Shown here: in pieces, positions 46,570 to 57,944 of the stretch
How positions within the stretch are numbered: position 1 is the first letter of the stretch
Layout of the letters: each line of letters begins with the position of its first letter
The notes under the pieces: generated by a model
Database searches by the model: none
What the model was told of the DNA's origin: nothing
The model's input: only the letters and a program-made list of their open reading frames with translations
NCBI RefSeq assembly: GCF_020283565.1
Contig: NC_060063.1
Location: forward strand, 4,238,563-4,302,562
Length of the DNA stretch: 64,000 nt
Origin: Trifolium pratense
Taxonomy: Eukaryota > Streptophyta > Magnoliopsida > Fabales > Fabaceae
Direction of reading: 5' to 3'
Made by a program: the position numbers and the translations under genes

Positions 46570-46806
46570 TTAAGTGATATCTGAATCACTATCAGAAAAT
46601 GAAGAATAATCAGCAAACACCTTAGTTTTTCTTCCATAACAAGACCACCTCCAGGCACGCCGCAGCGCTTGATGACCTATTCGACATGATGGCATGATGA
46701 AACAACATAATGGACAACACACACAGAGCAAGCAACAACTACAAAGGAACTCAATCAATTTGTCCTTGCCATTGTTGGGACCTTGAATTTGGGATGAATT
46801 TTCCAT
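46570..46806 (-). CDS. Small Cys-rich protein, copy C
   Basis: 78 aa, identical in sequence to copy B by eye. Three intact copies in 14 kb mean dosage has been raised if all are expressed. The 30 bp between the stop and the unit boundary is the only shared 3' sequence. Downstream of copies B and C lies LTR-like DNA, so their polyadenylation sites may differ from that of copy A. Confidence 0.6.
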   Translation of the reverse strand: MENSSQIQGPNNGKDKLIEFLCSCCLLCVCCPLCCFIMPSCRIGHQALRRAWRWSCYGRKTKVFADYSSFSDSDSDIT

Positions 46807-47897
46807 TATACTTATATATGATATATGATGTGCGTGAATGCTTTACTTAGAGCTTGAACTAGGGCCAGCAACCATTTCAACTAGATACCATAAAGAGGGC
46901 AAGAGAGGAGGAGCAGATGAAATTATCTCGGAGTTCTTCCCCGCTGACGTCTAAGCTCTCAAAAACTCGGATTAGTCAACATGAATGATGAATGCTGCAA
47001 TTGAAGATGAAATACTTGCAATACTATTAAAGGGCTGGTGGACATTTGCATGGAAATCTTTCCTAAGAAAGCATTTAGAACATGTGGTTTAGGTTCCTAT
47101 ATAGCGCATCAATGGTATCGTTTGCTTTGGATCTTGTGTGTAAACCCTTTTGGTTTTATGCTTTATAAGATGCATCTCGTACTCTCGCCGGTTAGAGGAG
47201 TGTGAATGTTATTTATAAACTATTATTAGCTTCAATTCTCGTGCAATGTGAAATTTTTGGTATAATGGAACATATTCATCTTTCTTTAATTTTAGGCATT
47301 TTGCTATCAAGGAATATTGATTGCAATTGTAAAGGGTGCTTTTCACATTCAAGATTCGAAAATGGCCAATAAAATGTTAGCAATTGGTGAATGGTGGCAC
47401 TAGAGGCAAGTATAATTGGACCTGTCTAAAGTTATTCGTCCAATATTTAGTGTATGATTGGACCTATCTAATGTTTTGCATTTTTCTTTCCAAAATTGGG
47501 ACCATAACTTTTGAGGTTGCATTGAAAGATTTTGCAATGCATTACCACAAAAATGTGAAGGATGATTAGTGTATGTGAAGGATATCACTGATATAAGATT
47601 TTGTATAAATTCTTATAACAGTGAATGAATAAAATCTTTAAGAAAACTGAATCTAAACGCAAACAATTTTTTATATAAAATCAAACTTTTTTGTACTATG
47701 AATAACATCATTGCTAAACATAAACCAATTAGCACTTGTAATAATATATGATATACCTATAAGCATAAAACAGACACAATATAGCATGAATGCATGATCA
47801 CATTGTTAAAAAGTAAAAACTCTCTATGCTACAACTGCAATTGGCAATTGCAAGTTCAATAGTTCATCACTTCATGTTAGGCTTTTCTTCATTGGCT

Positions 47898-50101
47898 CTA
47901 CTCCTTTGGTTTAGCATCAAACTTAAAATCTTCTTCCTCTTCAAAATCAGAGTCACTCATTCCCTCCAAATCAGAGTCACTCATTCGCTCCAAATCAGAG
48001 TCAGAACCAAGCTCATCTTCCTCGTCAGAGTCTAGCTCATCTTCCTCGTCGGAGTCTTTCGACTCTGTCCCTTTACCTAGTATTTCCCTTATCAAATCTT
48101 GGTCAGCATCTATAGGCTTCCCTACCAAATACCTCTGCAACACTGCCTCAAACACTGCTGGTATTGCTTCCTCCTCGCCTTCTTGAAGCCTCGCAACACG
48201 CCTCTTCAACTCTTCATGAAACATGAACATAAAAATCAAAATTAAAACTTAAATTCAAAATAAACTGATTCAGTATATTTGAACACTCGAAATTGGGTGT
48301 CTAAAACACTGCTTGAAAAACAAAGTCATATTATGAAATTCATATAAGCATTATACCAAACAATGTCACGAATATCGAGGTCTAACTTATCCTTACAAAA
48401 CCGGCTTGTAAGGTGAGGATTGCCTCCTCTTTATAAACTCTTCTCAAGAATCCTATCTATCCGATGTGGGACTAAATCCCACTGAGTGTTGGCCGCTAAC
48501 ACACCCCCTCACGCTTCAGCCCGACCCAATGGGCCTGAAGCGTGAACGATGTCGGAAGCCCAACGATATACCTAATAGGCTCTGATACCATGTCACGAAT
48601 ATCGAGGCCTAACTCATCCTTACAAAACCGGCTTGTAAGGTGAGGATTGCCTCCTCTTTATAAACTCTTCTCGAGAATCCTATCTATCCGATGTGGGACT
48701 AAATCCCACCGAGTGTTGGCCGCTAACATACAATAAAGATCAAAACATGACACCAACTTTAAAAAACCCGAAAAAGCTTATTCAATATATTGGAATATTT
48801 GAAATAGGTTTTTAAAAACATTGCATGGGAAACCAAGTCATGTTGTGAAATTCACAGAAGCATTATATTTCGATAACAATAGCAAAAAAGCCAAGTTATC
48901 ACATTGTTGTCGTCAAACCGATTTAATAAAAAAGACATGTGCAACTTGATCCAATAATTAAGGGGATATTGCTATCATAAAATTGGTATTATAACGAGAA
49001 AGGATGAATGATGTGATTTGTGAAAGGCATGAAAGAAATTGTGGAAACTATACACTCTCTCCTGCCTGAAATTCTCTCTCCTTTCCAACTCTAGACCTTA
49101 TGTACAAGTTATCTTTTCAATTCCATCAAATGGATTGATTGTATAATACATGTAACTTGCTATTGTCTTATTAAATCAATTTGCAGAAGATACATTTAGC
49201 CATACTACCGTCAATTTATTTGCTGCAACTAATCACAACCCTTACACATTATACAAAATTAGGCCTCTTCAACTCTTGAACATGAATACAGAAAATAAAA
49301 ATCTAAACTTGACACCAACTTTGTAAAACCCAAAAAGAACAATTCAATGTACTACCTGTCCCTAAATATAAGCACGGCAAAAATGTTGTCCCTAGATATA
49401 ATGCATTTATTGCTACTTTTCCAAATAAACCCTAATAATACCAGAAAGTACTTTATGTATTTTGGTATCAACCCTCTGGTTCCTAGGGAAATGGGGCTAC
49501 GGTACTCCAGAGTTCGGCCGCGAAGTAAGTAATGTCTGGCCAAGAATTGTTGCCACAAGGAATTGAAATCGGGCTCTCCTGAATAATTTTTCATAGGGGA
49601 GCTCATTAACCCCTTGAGCCCGATGTTTTGGTTAATATCACAAAGTACAATCCATAAAATAGATACATTAACTACCTACAGACCGTGCTTATATTTATGA
49701 ATGAAGAGAGTATATTTGACTATGATATAAGGAGGAGGAGGAGTAGTGAAAGTTCAAAATGGTGTTTTTGAAAACCAAATTATGGGTTCAAGTTCACAGA
49801 AACATTATATCAAACAGGTGGTGAACACAAAAATAAAAAGAAACAAAAAACCGATTAACTGAGAGGAATTTGTAGTAGTTTTACCTTCGTTGCTTATTAC
49901 TTCTATATCTGGTGGTTCTTGATTCTTGTTGTTCTCATGGGTATGTGAAATAGGAGGTGGTGGTGAATCACTACGAGAAGAGAAAAACAAAGTGGGTTTG
50001 AAGAAAGAGAGAAGTGAAGGTGATGAAGATTTTAAGGAATAATGAGAGAGATGAATACGGCGTGCGTGGGATGAGATGTTTCTGAGAAGAATCGAAGTCA
50101 T
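47898..50101 (-). CDS. Acidic, probably mitochondria/plastid-targeted protein, two exons, 176 aa, copy C
   Basis: Exon 1 is 50101-49885 and exon 2 is 48211-47898. The donor is GAAG|GTAAAAC and the acceptor ATGAAG|AGTTG; joining them gives a frame of 176 codons plus stop. Residues 1-50 are rich in Ser, Arg and Leu and lack acidic residues (MTSILLRNISSHARRIHLSH), a typical organelle presequence. A Pro/Asn linker follows. Then comes a helical segment EELKRRVARLQEGEEEAIPA and VLQRYLVGKPIDADQDLIRE, and a C-terminal acidic tract of repeated SDSDLE-type units. I recognise the EELKRR...EAIPxxxEAxLxRxLxGK pattern as a conserved plant protein of unknown function, but can name no activity. The intron (1.67 kb) holds a TRIM. 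This is the only copy with a complete first exon. Confidence 0.68.
48240..48363. other. Intron of the acidic-protein gene left of the TRIM (unit C)
   Basis: Matches the A and B introns up to CTGCTTGAAAAAC, then differs (TATTATGAAATTCATATAAG) before the TRIM. Confidence 0.5.
48364..48728 (-). mobile_element. TRIM retrotransposon in the unit C intron
   Basis: Two 138-bp terminal direct repeats (48364-48501 and 48591-48728), starting TGTCACGAATATCGAGG and ending GTTGGCCGCTAACA, flank 89 bp. GCTCTGATACCA, the complement of a Met-tRNA primer binding site, directly abuts the right repeat, so the element is on the minus strand. The minus-strand repeat holds GTTTATAAAGAGG as a TATA region. The repeats differ at only a few sites. 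Flanks share ACAA. The element is absent from units A and B. Confidence 0.9.
49465..49625 (-). mobile_element. SINE-like element in G, unit C
   Basis: Same insertion as in units A and B, so it predates the first duplication of G. Confidence 0.55.
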
Positions 50102-50331
50102 TATTGTTTTTGTTCTAATGAGGTTGTTGTTGTTTGATGTTTCTCCTAAGTCGTATGATCACGAAACAGTTCCGACAGTGTCAAGAAACCCTATTTCTAC
50201 TCCTGACTAGAGTAATATATTAGATTTTCAATGCATTTAAAAGTAGATTTTCTCTTATATATAAGACGGGAGAGAGTAATAGTTATTTTTGTTTGACAAT
50301 ACTTTATTTCTAAAAGTTGGATAGACTATTA

Positions 50332-51244
50332 GGGTCTGTTTGGTGCGCTGGATAGAGAGACAGGATAGTATAGAATTAATCTGTTTAAATTTTTTGTTTG
50401 GTGCACCAATAGAAAAGGATAAACTTAACCTATTTTTAATCCTATCCTATTGGCTCTTTGTTATTTTAATCCTTATTTTAAGTTGGGTTACCAACCTATA
50501 ACACAAACTCTTTGTTATTCCTAATTTCTATACGGTTGATTCTGTGCATATCGTACTTATACAATCTCTGGTTTTTTATTTTATTTTGACGTAACTACAA
50601 ATATCCCTCTTTGTTCCAACTACGATTGTTGCAATTGCAATCAACAATTGTATTCATATTCCTAATCGTTTTGTCCCATGAAGATTACTACTATGGTGGT
50701 GATTGAAAAGGGAAGGCAATACAACAATACAGTGACTTCAATTTTTATTTTTTTTTGCCTGATTTTGCAAAGTAACTGAAAAGTTTGTTTGTTTTTTTCC
50801 AAGGTAAAGTTTGTGTTTTTTTTTATTTTTTTATAATTATAAGAAATTATTTAATTACTTATTTGTTCAAAACAATTATATGAAATTATTTTATTACTTA
50901 TTTGTTCAAAAAAATATATATTTCATTACTTATTTTTACACAGCCAATTGTTTTTTGACTAAATTTTTATAATACCAATTTAAAATATGAAAATAATTTT
51001 TCTTATAAAAAATATGCATTTGTTTTGTAAGATAATTTTATTATTTAAATATATATTTTACTGTATCAATATCAAGTGTGGACTAAATACAAATATAAAA
51101 ATAAAATAATGTTATCCGCTTTCTTATCCCATGTGCACCAAACAGATGATAGGATAGTGGTTATCATGTCACTATCATATCCTATCCTTATCCAGCTTCT
51201 TATCATATATTATCTCTATCATATCCTGCGCACCAAACGGGCCG
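50332..51244. mobile_element. PIF/Harbinger-type non-autonomous element
   Basis: 913 bp with inverted ends GGGTCTGTTTGGTGCGC and, in reverse complement, CGGCCCGTTTGGTGCGC. It has a TTA duplication (50329-50331, 51245-51247). Units A and B show the empty site, GACTATTATATTATTCG. No transposase frame is seen. Inner inverted words GGATAGGATAG / CTATCATATCC occur near both ends. Confidence 0.93.
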
Positions 51245-51283
51245 TTATATTATTCGGTTTTCAAATTTCTTCTTTTCTTTTGA

Positions 51284-51615
51284 GAGCATCTCCAATAAGA
51301 GTATTTAAGAGAGTATCATAGGCTAATGTTCTGTATCTTAATTTTTTTTATTATTTGAGTTCCATGACGTAACATAGAGGGTATTAAAATTGATGATACG
51401 ATACCTTATTTAAAGTACCGTGTCATCAGTTTTAATATTGATTTAAGTTAAAAAAAAAATATAAAAGGATCACTTTGCTAATAATGTACGATACCCAAAG
51501 TGATATCAACATTGGAGAAAAATATATATGAGTTCCATAAGTATTACATGGCATTGTGGGGACCGCTTATTTGTAATGTATAATACTCAAAGTGGTATTA
51601 TTATTGGAGATGCTT
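51284..51615. mobile_element. MITE with AGCATCTCCAATAA ends
   Basis: The left end GAGCATCTCCAATAAGAGTA and the reverse complement of the right end, AAAGCATCTCCAATAATAAT, form inverted repeats. Internal GTACGATACCCAAAGTG / AATACTCAAAGTGGTAT words repeat. Only its first about 14 bp are present in units A and B, where H begins. Confidence 0.8.
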
Positions 51616-52013
51616 TGTTACTTGTCATCACTTTTTTGTTCGGTTTAATCAAATATGGGTGATTTTAGGTCAAATCTTGATCTTAAATTAGACCTCCAAT
51701 ATTTTTTTTTTTTGTCTTAGATGAAGTGGTAATCCACTAAAATTAAACTCATATATAATTGTAAGATCCCGGGTTATGACATCCAGCCTAACAATTTCGA
51801 CATTTTTACCAATTGACCACCTCCAAATTGTTTTTTCATTCGCGTTATGTTAAATAAGTGTGATTCTCACATATTTGTTAGTTTTGATTTCACGTCTTTG
51901 TACGGTGTATTTTGTTGTTTTGTCTTTGTGTGATGTATTTTGTTGTCCCGTTTTTGTGTGGTGTTCATTTGTTTCAGGTTGACGCATTAGTTTCGACAAG
52001 TGCAAATTCATCT
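51616..52013. other. Non-coding flank right of the array
   Basis: Unique AT-rich sequence with short T-rich repeats (GTACGGTGTATTTTGTTGT-type words at 51900-51970, resembling 3240-3300). No gene seen. Confidence 0.4.
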
Positions 52014-52229
52014 ATCTACAATATATAAAAAGAAGATACATATGAAATCACTAATTTGCCCCTATTTCATTTTTTGACACATAATCATTTTTAAGGGTAT
52101 TTTGTGTCTTTATTAAAAAAAATCTACAATATATAAAAAGAAGATACATATGAAATCACTAATTTGCCCCTATTTCATTTTTTGACACATAATCATTTTT
52201 AAGGGTATTTTGTGTCTTTATTAAAAAAA
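52014..52229 (+). repeat. 108-bp tandem duplication, Helitron-end-like
   Basis: Two identical 108-bp copies starting ATCTACAATATATAAAAAGA and running through TTTGCCCCTATTTCA to GTGTCTTTATTAAAAAAA. The head TCTACAATATATAAAAAG after an A, and the later AGGATTCGAGCACTTAACC with ACCACTAAGCC (52261-52318), give the same plan as the Helitron-like head at 35984. A third diverged copy begins at about 52482 and is followed by its own inverse near 52570. Confidence 0.7.
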
Positions 52230-52658
52230 ATAGTAGAAAAATGCTAAAACATTTCTAAGCAGGATTCGAGCACTTAACCTTTTAGTTACATTTTTTATTA
52301 TATTTACCACTAAGCCATATGAATTAATTTGTTATATTTTTGGAACCAATATGAGTTAAATGCCCAATTGTAACCACAAAACTCCACTTTGTTTGTTACT
52401 TCTCCCACGATTTTTTTCTTTTTATCTAAAAATCCAATTTTTTGTATGTAACCCAAATTCAAATTAAATTACCTCACTTTATATCTACAATATATGAAAA
52501 GAAGATGCATATGAAATCACCAATTTGCCCCTTTTTCATTTTTTGAGACATAATCATTTTCAAGGGTGATTTCATATGTATTTTCTTTTCATATATTGTA
52601 AATTTTTTGAACCAATATGAGTTAAATGTCCAATTGTAACCACAAAACACCACTTTAT
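52230..52658. other. Helitron-like remnant sequence, no gene
   Basis: Carries the tRNA-like phrase named above and a third, inverted-repeat copy of the 108-bp unit (52482-52600). The words CAATTGTAACCACAAAAC are present twice (about 52362 and 52631). Confidence 0.45.
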
Positions 52659-52808
52659 TGAAGGTGTGAAAACACAAGAAGGGGGGGTTGAATTGTGTTT
52701 TAGCTAAGTTAAAACTTTTTCAAGTTCTTAACTCAACTAAGTTAGCAGCGGATAAACAACACAAATAATAACAAGATAGAGAGAGAGAGAGAGATCACAC
52801 AAGCAATT

Positions 52809-55316
52809 TGTAACACCCAAACCCGTTATTTAATTAACTCTGCCTTTATACAATCTTTTTCGAAAATACGCAGCGGAAAAATTGAAAATCTGATTTATAA
52901 AACGCTGGTTTGAATATCACAAACTTCATTCAAAGATAATACTAATACATTTATCTAGTAAAATATTCGAATGAACTAAAAACAAAACCTCGCATCGAAC
53001 GATGCGTTATTAGTTATACAAAACGGATACTTTTCAAATGAAAGCTTAAGACCAACAGAGTATACTAAGAGGACTACATGCATATACATATAAAAACCCC
53101 TTTTTCCCGTGTCTCAATCAGAGTAGAGCTTCACCATTTCACTCGGACGAGGCTGACACCTAACCTGTCAACCTGGACCCCCAAAGGTCCAGCAATTACA
53201 CATAGCAGAGAGTTAGAAAACATAAACATAAATATAAGTGTGAGTAGTATACTACACACTTCACACGCTATCATACATTTCTAACTCACGCACATACATC
53301 GTCAAATACGACTACCAATTAATCATTCATTTACAAACACACCAATCATATAGTTTCACGTCTTCTCGGACACTACCAAAGTGTTCATTTTATAGTCATG
53401 ACGGACTCTACACTTGTTCATTTTATAGTCATGACGGACTCTACACTTGTTCATTTTATAGTCATGACGGACTCTGCTCACATACCAAGACATGGCAACA
53501 ATCACAGTATTAAACAATTAGTAACTACCAAAGCTTAACACATACGGAAAACACATTACAATCCAATCAGATAATGTCACATAACAATTATCAAATACAT
53601 GTGCATTTACCCTAATGCATCTAATGCCAATTATCCAATGTCATGTCATCCCTAGACACGACTAATGCATGTGGTACCAATTGCCTTTTACCCCTCATGG
53701 ATAAGTTAAACAGTTTTACATCTTGCCGGATTGTTCGGAACTTACCAAACCTTCATATCCCTCATGGATAAGTTAAACAGTTTTATATCCTGCTGGATAG
53801 CAGCTCTAGATCTTATGGATTCATCTAATCCGATCCTCGGCTTCCTTATGGACTCAAAAATCCATTTAAATCTATTGGAACCCAAGTTTCCAATTCAACA
53901 TATATATACATGAATGCATGTATGTTTGCACATATCATCAATATGATATTTCTAGCTCGAAGCTACTCATTATGAATGCGGAAACACAATTCCAACATCT
54001 AACACATTAGGATAACACAATATCCTATCACTCCAATCATAATTATTCACATGATAATTATCTGCATACTCATTTTATACACACAAGGTTTCATTTACAC
54101 TTATGTCATAAAACATACCTCATTCTCTTATCATTGCAAATTAATGATAAACCATCACATTGCTCACTTTAAACTGCAACTTATTGCATACACGTTTATC
54201 AATCATATAACGATTAACAATAAGCATTAACAACATCAACATGTATCAACAAACATGTAAGGATACCCTTAAACCATGTTACAAGTGCCTAATTGCACTT
54301 AAAACAATTATCAAAAAGTTGCTGTCACAGTGCTGTTCGCTAAGCGAATCCGTAGCGAACACGTAGCGAACCCGTAGCGAACACGTAGCGAACCCGTAGC
54401 GAACATGTTCGCTGTAGCGAACAGGTAGCGAACTACATCAGAGGGTTACAGGTACATGGCGAACAGATAGCGAATCCGTAGCGAGCATGTTCGCTGTAGC
54501 GAACAGGTAGCGAACCACACCAGAAAATATCTGTTCTTGAGTTTTCTAAGGCGGTTTAACATTGATTCAACTCAAAAATTCATCTAGACATGTTATAAAT
54601 TCTTATAAACAGCTATTTCAAGCATATATGGTATCAAGGAACATTAATCATCCCTTCCAAACATCCAAATACCTCAAACAATCAAAATCATGCCAATTTC
54701 TTGCATTTTAAGCAAGTTTAACAAAACATGCAAATCATTGATCAAACATCTACATATACCCATTTTCAACTCCCCAAAGTTGCTTACCTCATCTATCATG
54801 AGTTCACTACACATGTTAGGATCAAAAGAATCCAATTTCCATTAAGAAAATTACCCACAAAACCCACAAGAAAATAGAGTGGAAAGAGTTTGGGAGTGGA
54901 GGAATCGACATCCTCCCCTCTTTCGAATCACTCACGAATATGTAATCTAACTCTCGTACCTTAGTTCGACGATTCCTCGAGCTTGCTCTTCTCTTTCTCT
55001 CCCACGAGCTCTCCCTCTCCCTCATGAGCTCCTTGCCCTAGCTAAGCTCTCAATCTTCCTTTCTCATGAAACATGAAATATGAGACTATTCATGGTTGAC
55101 TTGCTACTTATAGCTCTCTCTATTCTCATGGATCAAAGCCCAATTGGCTAAGCCCAATAACCACTTACACGCCCCAAGGCCCAATCAACATAACTTCTCG
55201 CTCATTAACTTACGTTCTCGCTAAATGATTATTCGCCGCTTAATAATTTAATTATAAATCACGCCCTCGCGTAATAAAATAATTAAATAACGAATACTAA
55301 ATTTTGGGTCGTTACA
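52809..55316 (-). repeat. LTR (3' LTR on the minus strand)
   Basis: 2508 bp starting TGTAACACCCAAACCCG and ending GGGTCGTTACA. It holds three copies of a 33-bp repeat (TGTTCATTTTATAGTCATGA; 53382-53480) and the TAGCGAAC array (54328-54516). A minus-strand TATA-like AGCTATAAGTAG lies near 55105-55117. Confidence 0.95.
54328..54516. repeat. TAGCGAAC short-unit array (first LTR)
   Basis: About ten copies of a 10-nt unit of the type CGTAGCGAAC, with two inverted GTTCGCT words that can form hairpins (AACATGTTCGCTGTAGCGAA). The same block occurs at 59465-59652 in the other LTR. Confidence 0.88.
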
Positions 55317-55330
55317 ATTCTCCCCCACTT
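55317..55330 (-). other. Polypurine tract of the LARD-like element
   Basis: Read on the minus strand, AAGTGGGGGAGAAT directly precedes the 3' LTR (52809-55316), in the position of the primer for plus-strand synthesis. Confidence 0.85.
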
Positions 55331-57929
55331 AAAATATTTTCGCCCTCGAAAATGGCTCGACTAAGAACAACCTCGGATGAACTCTCTCATCCGACTTTCT
55401 AATTCCAACTTACATTCTAACCAATGGGTTTCCTCATACTACCTTAACCAAAACATACCAAAACACTTCATGCAAATTCACCCATGATGGCGGCAAAACA
55501 ATCCTATACGTCACTTTTCCGAATCATTTTACTTCCCTCGGTATTCCTTTATACCATCTCCGGTCAAAATAACACTTCTTCCGGATTCACACCAACAATC
55601 ATTCAAATTCCAAACAAACCAAGTCTGACAAAATCAGTTTATTCCAATCTACACAATGAAGTTTACTACCAACAATAGATCAAGGATAGCTAATCCCTCG
55701 ATTTGTCGATAGATAGTCAACAATCGTGACAACGGTATAAATCATTCTTATCAAACTACTTAAAATTTCAACTTAACATCTTACGGTACTCGCAGCACCA
55801 CTCCAAAACAAAACCACTTAACCCAAAATACTCCGAAAGACCTTTCCGTTGCATACTTCACAACTTTTCAAATTCCATAAGTTCTCAACATTTTCTTAAA
55901 TCGTTTCACTGTGCCGAATCTCATTCCAACCATCCATTCGGTAGCACAACTTCTACACTCATTTGTTGTCCAACTTCTCAAAGTTCTTAACACATTCCAA
56001 AAATATATTATCTCCAACCGTCAAATTCTTTTCCTTCGCAATTCCCAAATCGTTTCGTCGAACCCCATCATAACTGTTTTATTTTCCAAACAATCTCTTA
56101 TCCAAATTTCTAGATTCCTTAACACGACATTTCCAAACACAACAATCACTTATGTGTGAGATAGTCCTTTCCGCAAATTCTTACTTGACATAAGTCACTT
56201 TCTTACGTCTCTCTAATACTCGTGCTCGACATGTTTCCAAAGGCTAACTTTCTTATCCCCAAACATCCGAAGGTAACACTTCACACTTAGCTTCTCATCA
56301 ACCTCTAAGGTTTCATCCAATCTTAGACACTAGTTGTCTGATTATCGTCCAAATGGATTCATTTCCTTCCTCTATAAACTTCTTATGAAATCCTTCGATT
56401 TGTTATCCCACTTCCATCTTGGAATAACTCTACTACTTGTACAATCATATGCCACTCGATAACTTAAAAAGTTTGCTAATCTTATTATGATATCTTCATA
56501 ACTTCATTCTCATTCCGTGGTTAACTAACACTAACGGTTTACAAGGCTCCACCTCTATTTCTAAGTTCCTCAAATCCTTCCAAGAAATGACTACTCGGTT
56601 CAAACATACTCAACCTTTATAAATCCTTCCTAGGCTCTTCTTGATCACCTAGTAATTCTGTATTTAAATCTCAGCTACTATCAAAAGTTGATTTCCAAAC
56701 AACCATGATCTCCGTCTTGTTGATTCCAACACAACTCTCATCAGATTCCTCTGAAAACTTTTCATCAACAAAGCTTCCATCTTTATCACTCTTCCTCCTC
56801 TTTGAGGATGAACCATCAAGTGAAAGACAACCAAACAATGGAACATTCTTGCTACGAGTTCCGCTAGAAACACCACCAGTCCCACTTATTGTAGTCGGGT
56901 TTTCAGTTCCCTAACCACACCTTCAATCCTTGACATCAATCTCCCACTTAACTTAACCCTCAAGGTATCCACCATTCGCATACTCGTCATATGATCATCA
57001 CTAGGTTTTCTTACCCTCGACGCACACGTCTTCTCCGTTTCCCAGCAACGGTTTTCACTTAACATTCAATCTGCTCCATCGTTCCCCAATGGCCACATTC
57101 TCCCTACGGCTAAACAACTTCATTCCGACTCACTCCGAATCACTCCGAAATGATCATCTGATACTTCCTCCAAAATATTCTCCAAATAAGAACTCCACTT
57201 CGAACAATGCTACTCAATCTTAAACAATCCACTTCAAGAACATCTCTATTCGTCCTTACTTCTCGCGTTCGAAACATCTTGGAGAGACAAAATCTTCTCC
57301 CCCACTTATCTCAAACCCACCTTCACACTTCCACTAGAACATCCGGTGTAAGCACCTAACCGTCCTATCGATTCCAAATATATTCCTCTCAAGAGAAATC
57401 TAATACCGACAGCATTCACATGCATGTCGTATGCAAAGGGTAAACATAAGGTAAGATATCTAAGCATCTACTCAAAACCCCGGTGCAGTCCTCTTGACAT
57501 ACACACCACTACAAAATACATAAACACACTATTCCCATCTATGCTAATGTAACAACCTACGTAACAACTAGCATACATAATTACTACCACATGTCTATAC
57601 ATATATTTATAACTAAACTATATGTAAAACAATGAAACATCCATGTACACAAGACATCGAGTCAAGTACATGCATTACATTTCATATCACTCACAGATAT
57701 GAATCCCACAAAATCAATTCAAACATGTATATATATATACATATAAAATATAGCATGCTTTCAACAACTTCTCAACACGAGAATACATTCACACTTAAGT
57801 AAACACTCAAGCTATAAACATAATAATACACAGCAAAAACAGACAGACACAACTGGCACACATGCTCACTCGATCTGAATGCACAGACCGGCTCTGATTG
57901 ACACATAACCTCACAGTCCGAAGACAACT
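55331..57929 (-). other. Internal region of the LARD-like element, no retroviral-type genes
   Basis: About 2.6 kb. On the minus strand a stretch at about 56690-57000 has coding-like character in two frames: one ending VVRELKTRLQ, then, shifted, a Ser/Lys/Asp-rich run such as SSSKRRKSDKDGSF to a stop near 56660. It matches no gag, protease, RT or integrase motif I know. It may be a decayed remnant of a gag or of a captured host gene. Confidence 0.5.
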
Positions 57930-57941
57930 GCTCTGATACCA
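57930..57941 (-). other. Primer binding site, initiator tRNA-Met type
   Basis: The minus-strand sequence is TGGTATCAGAGC, three bases inside the 5' LTR that ends at 57945. It fixes the element's orientation. Confidence 0.95.
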
Positions 57942-57944
57942 CTT

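Larger units (their letters stand above)
46540..51298. repeat. Tandem unit C (G only)
   Basis: This third copy of G has no H after it. It keeps the intact exon 1 of the acidic-protein gene and has gained a TRIM (48364-48728) and a Harbinger-type element (50332-51244). Homology to A and B ends inside the left terminus of a MITE (AGCATCTCCAATAA), where A and B switch into H. Confidence 0.92.

Noticed and set aside
54822..55025. 67-aa frame conserved in both LTRs (also 59957-60160)
   Set aside because: Identity is explained by the recent origin of the LTR pair, not by selection; no domain seen.
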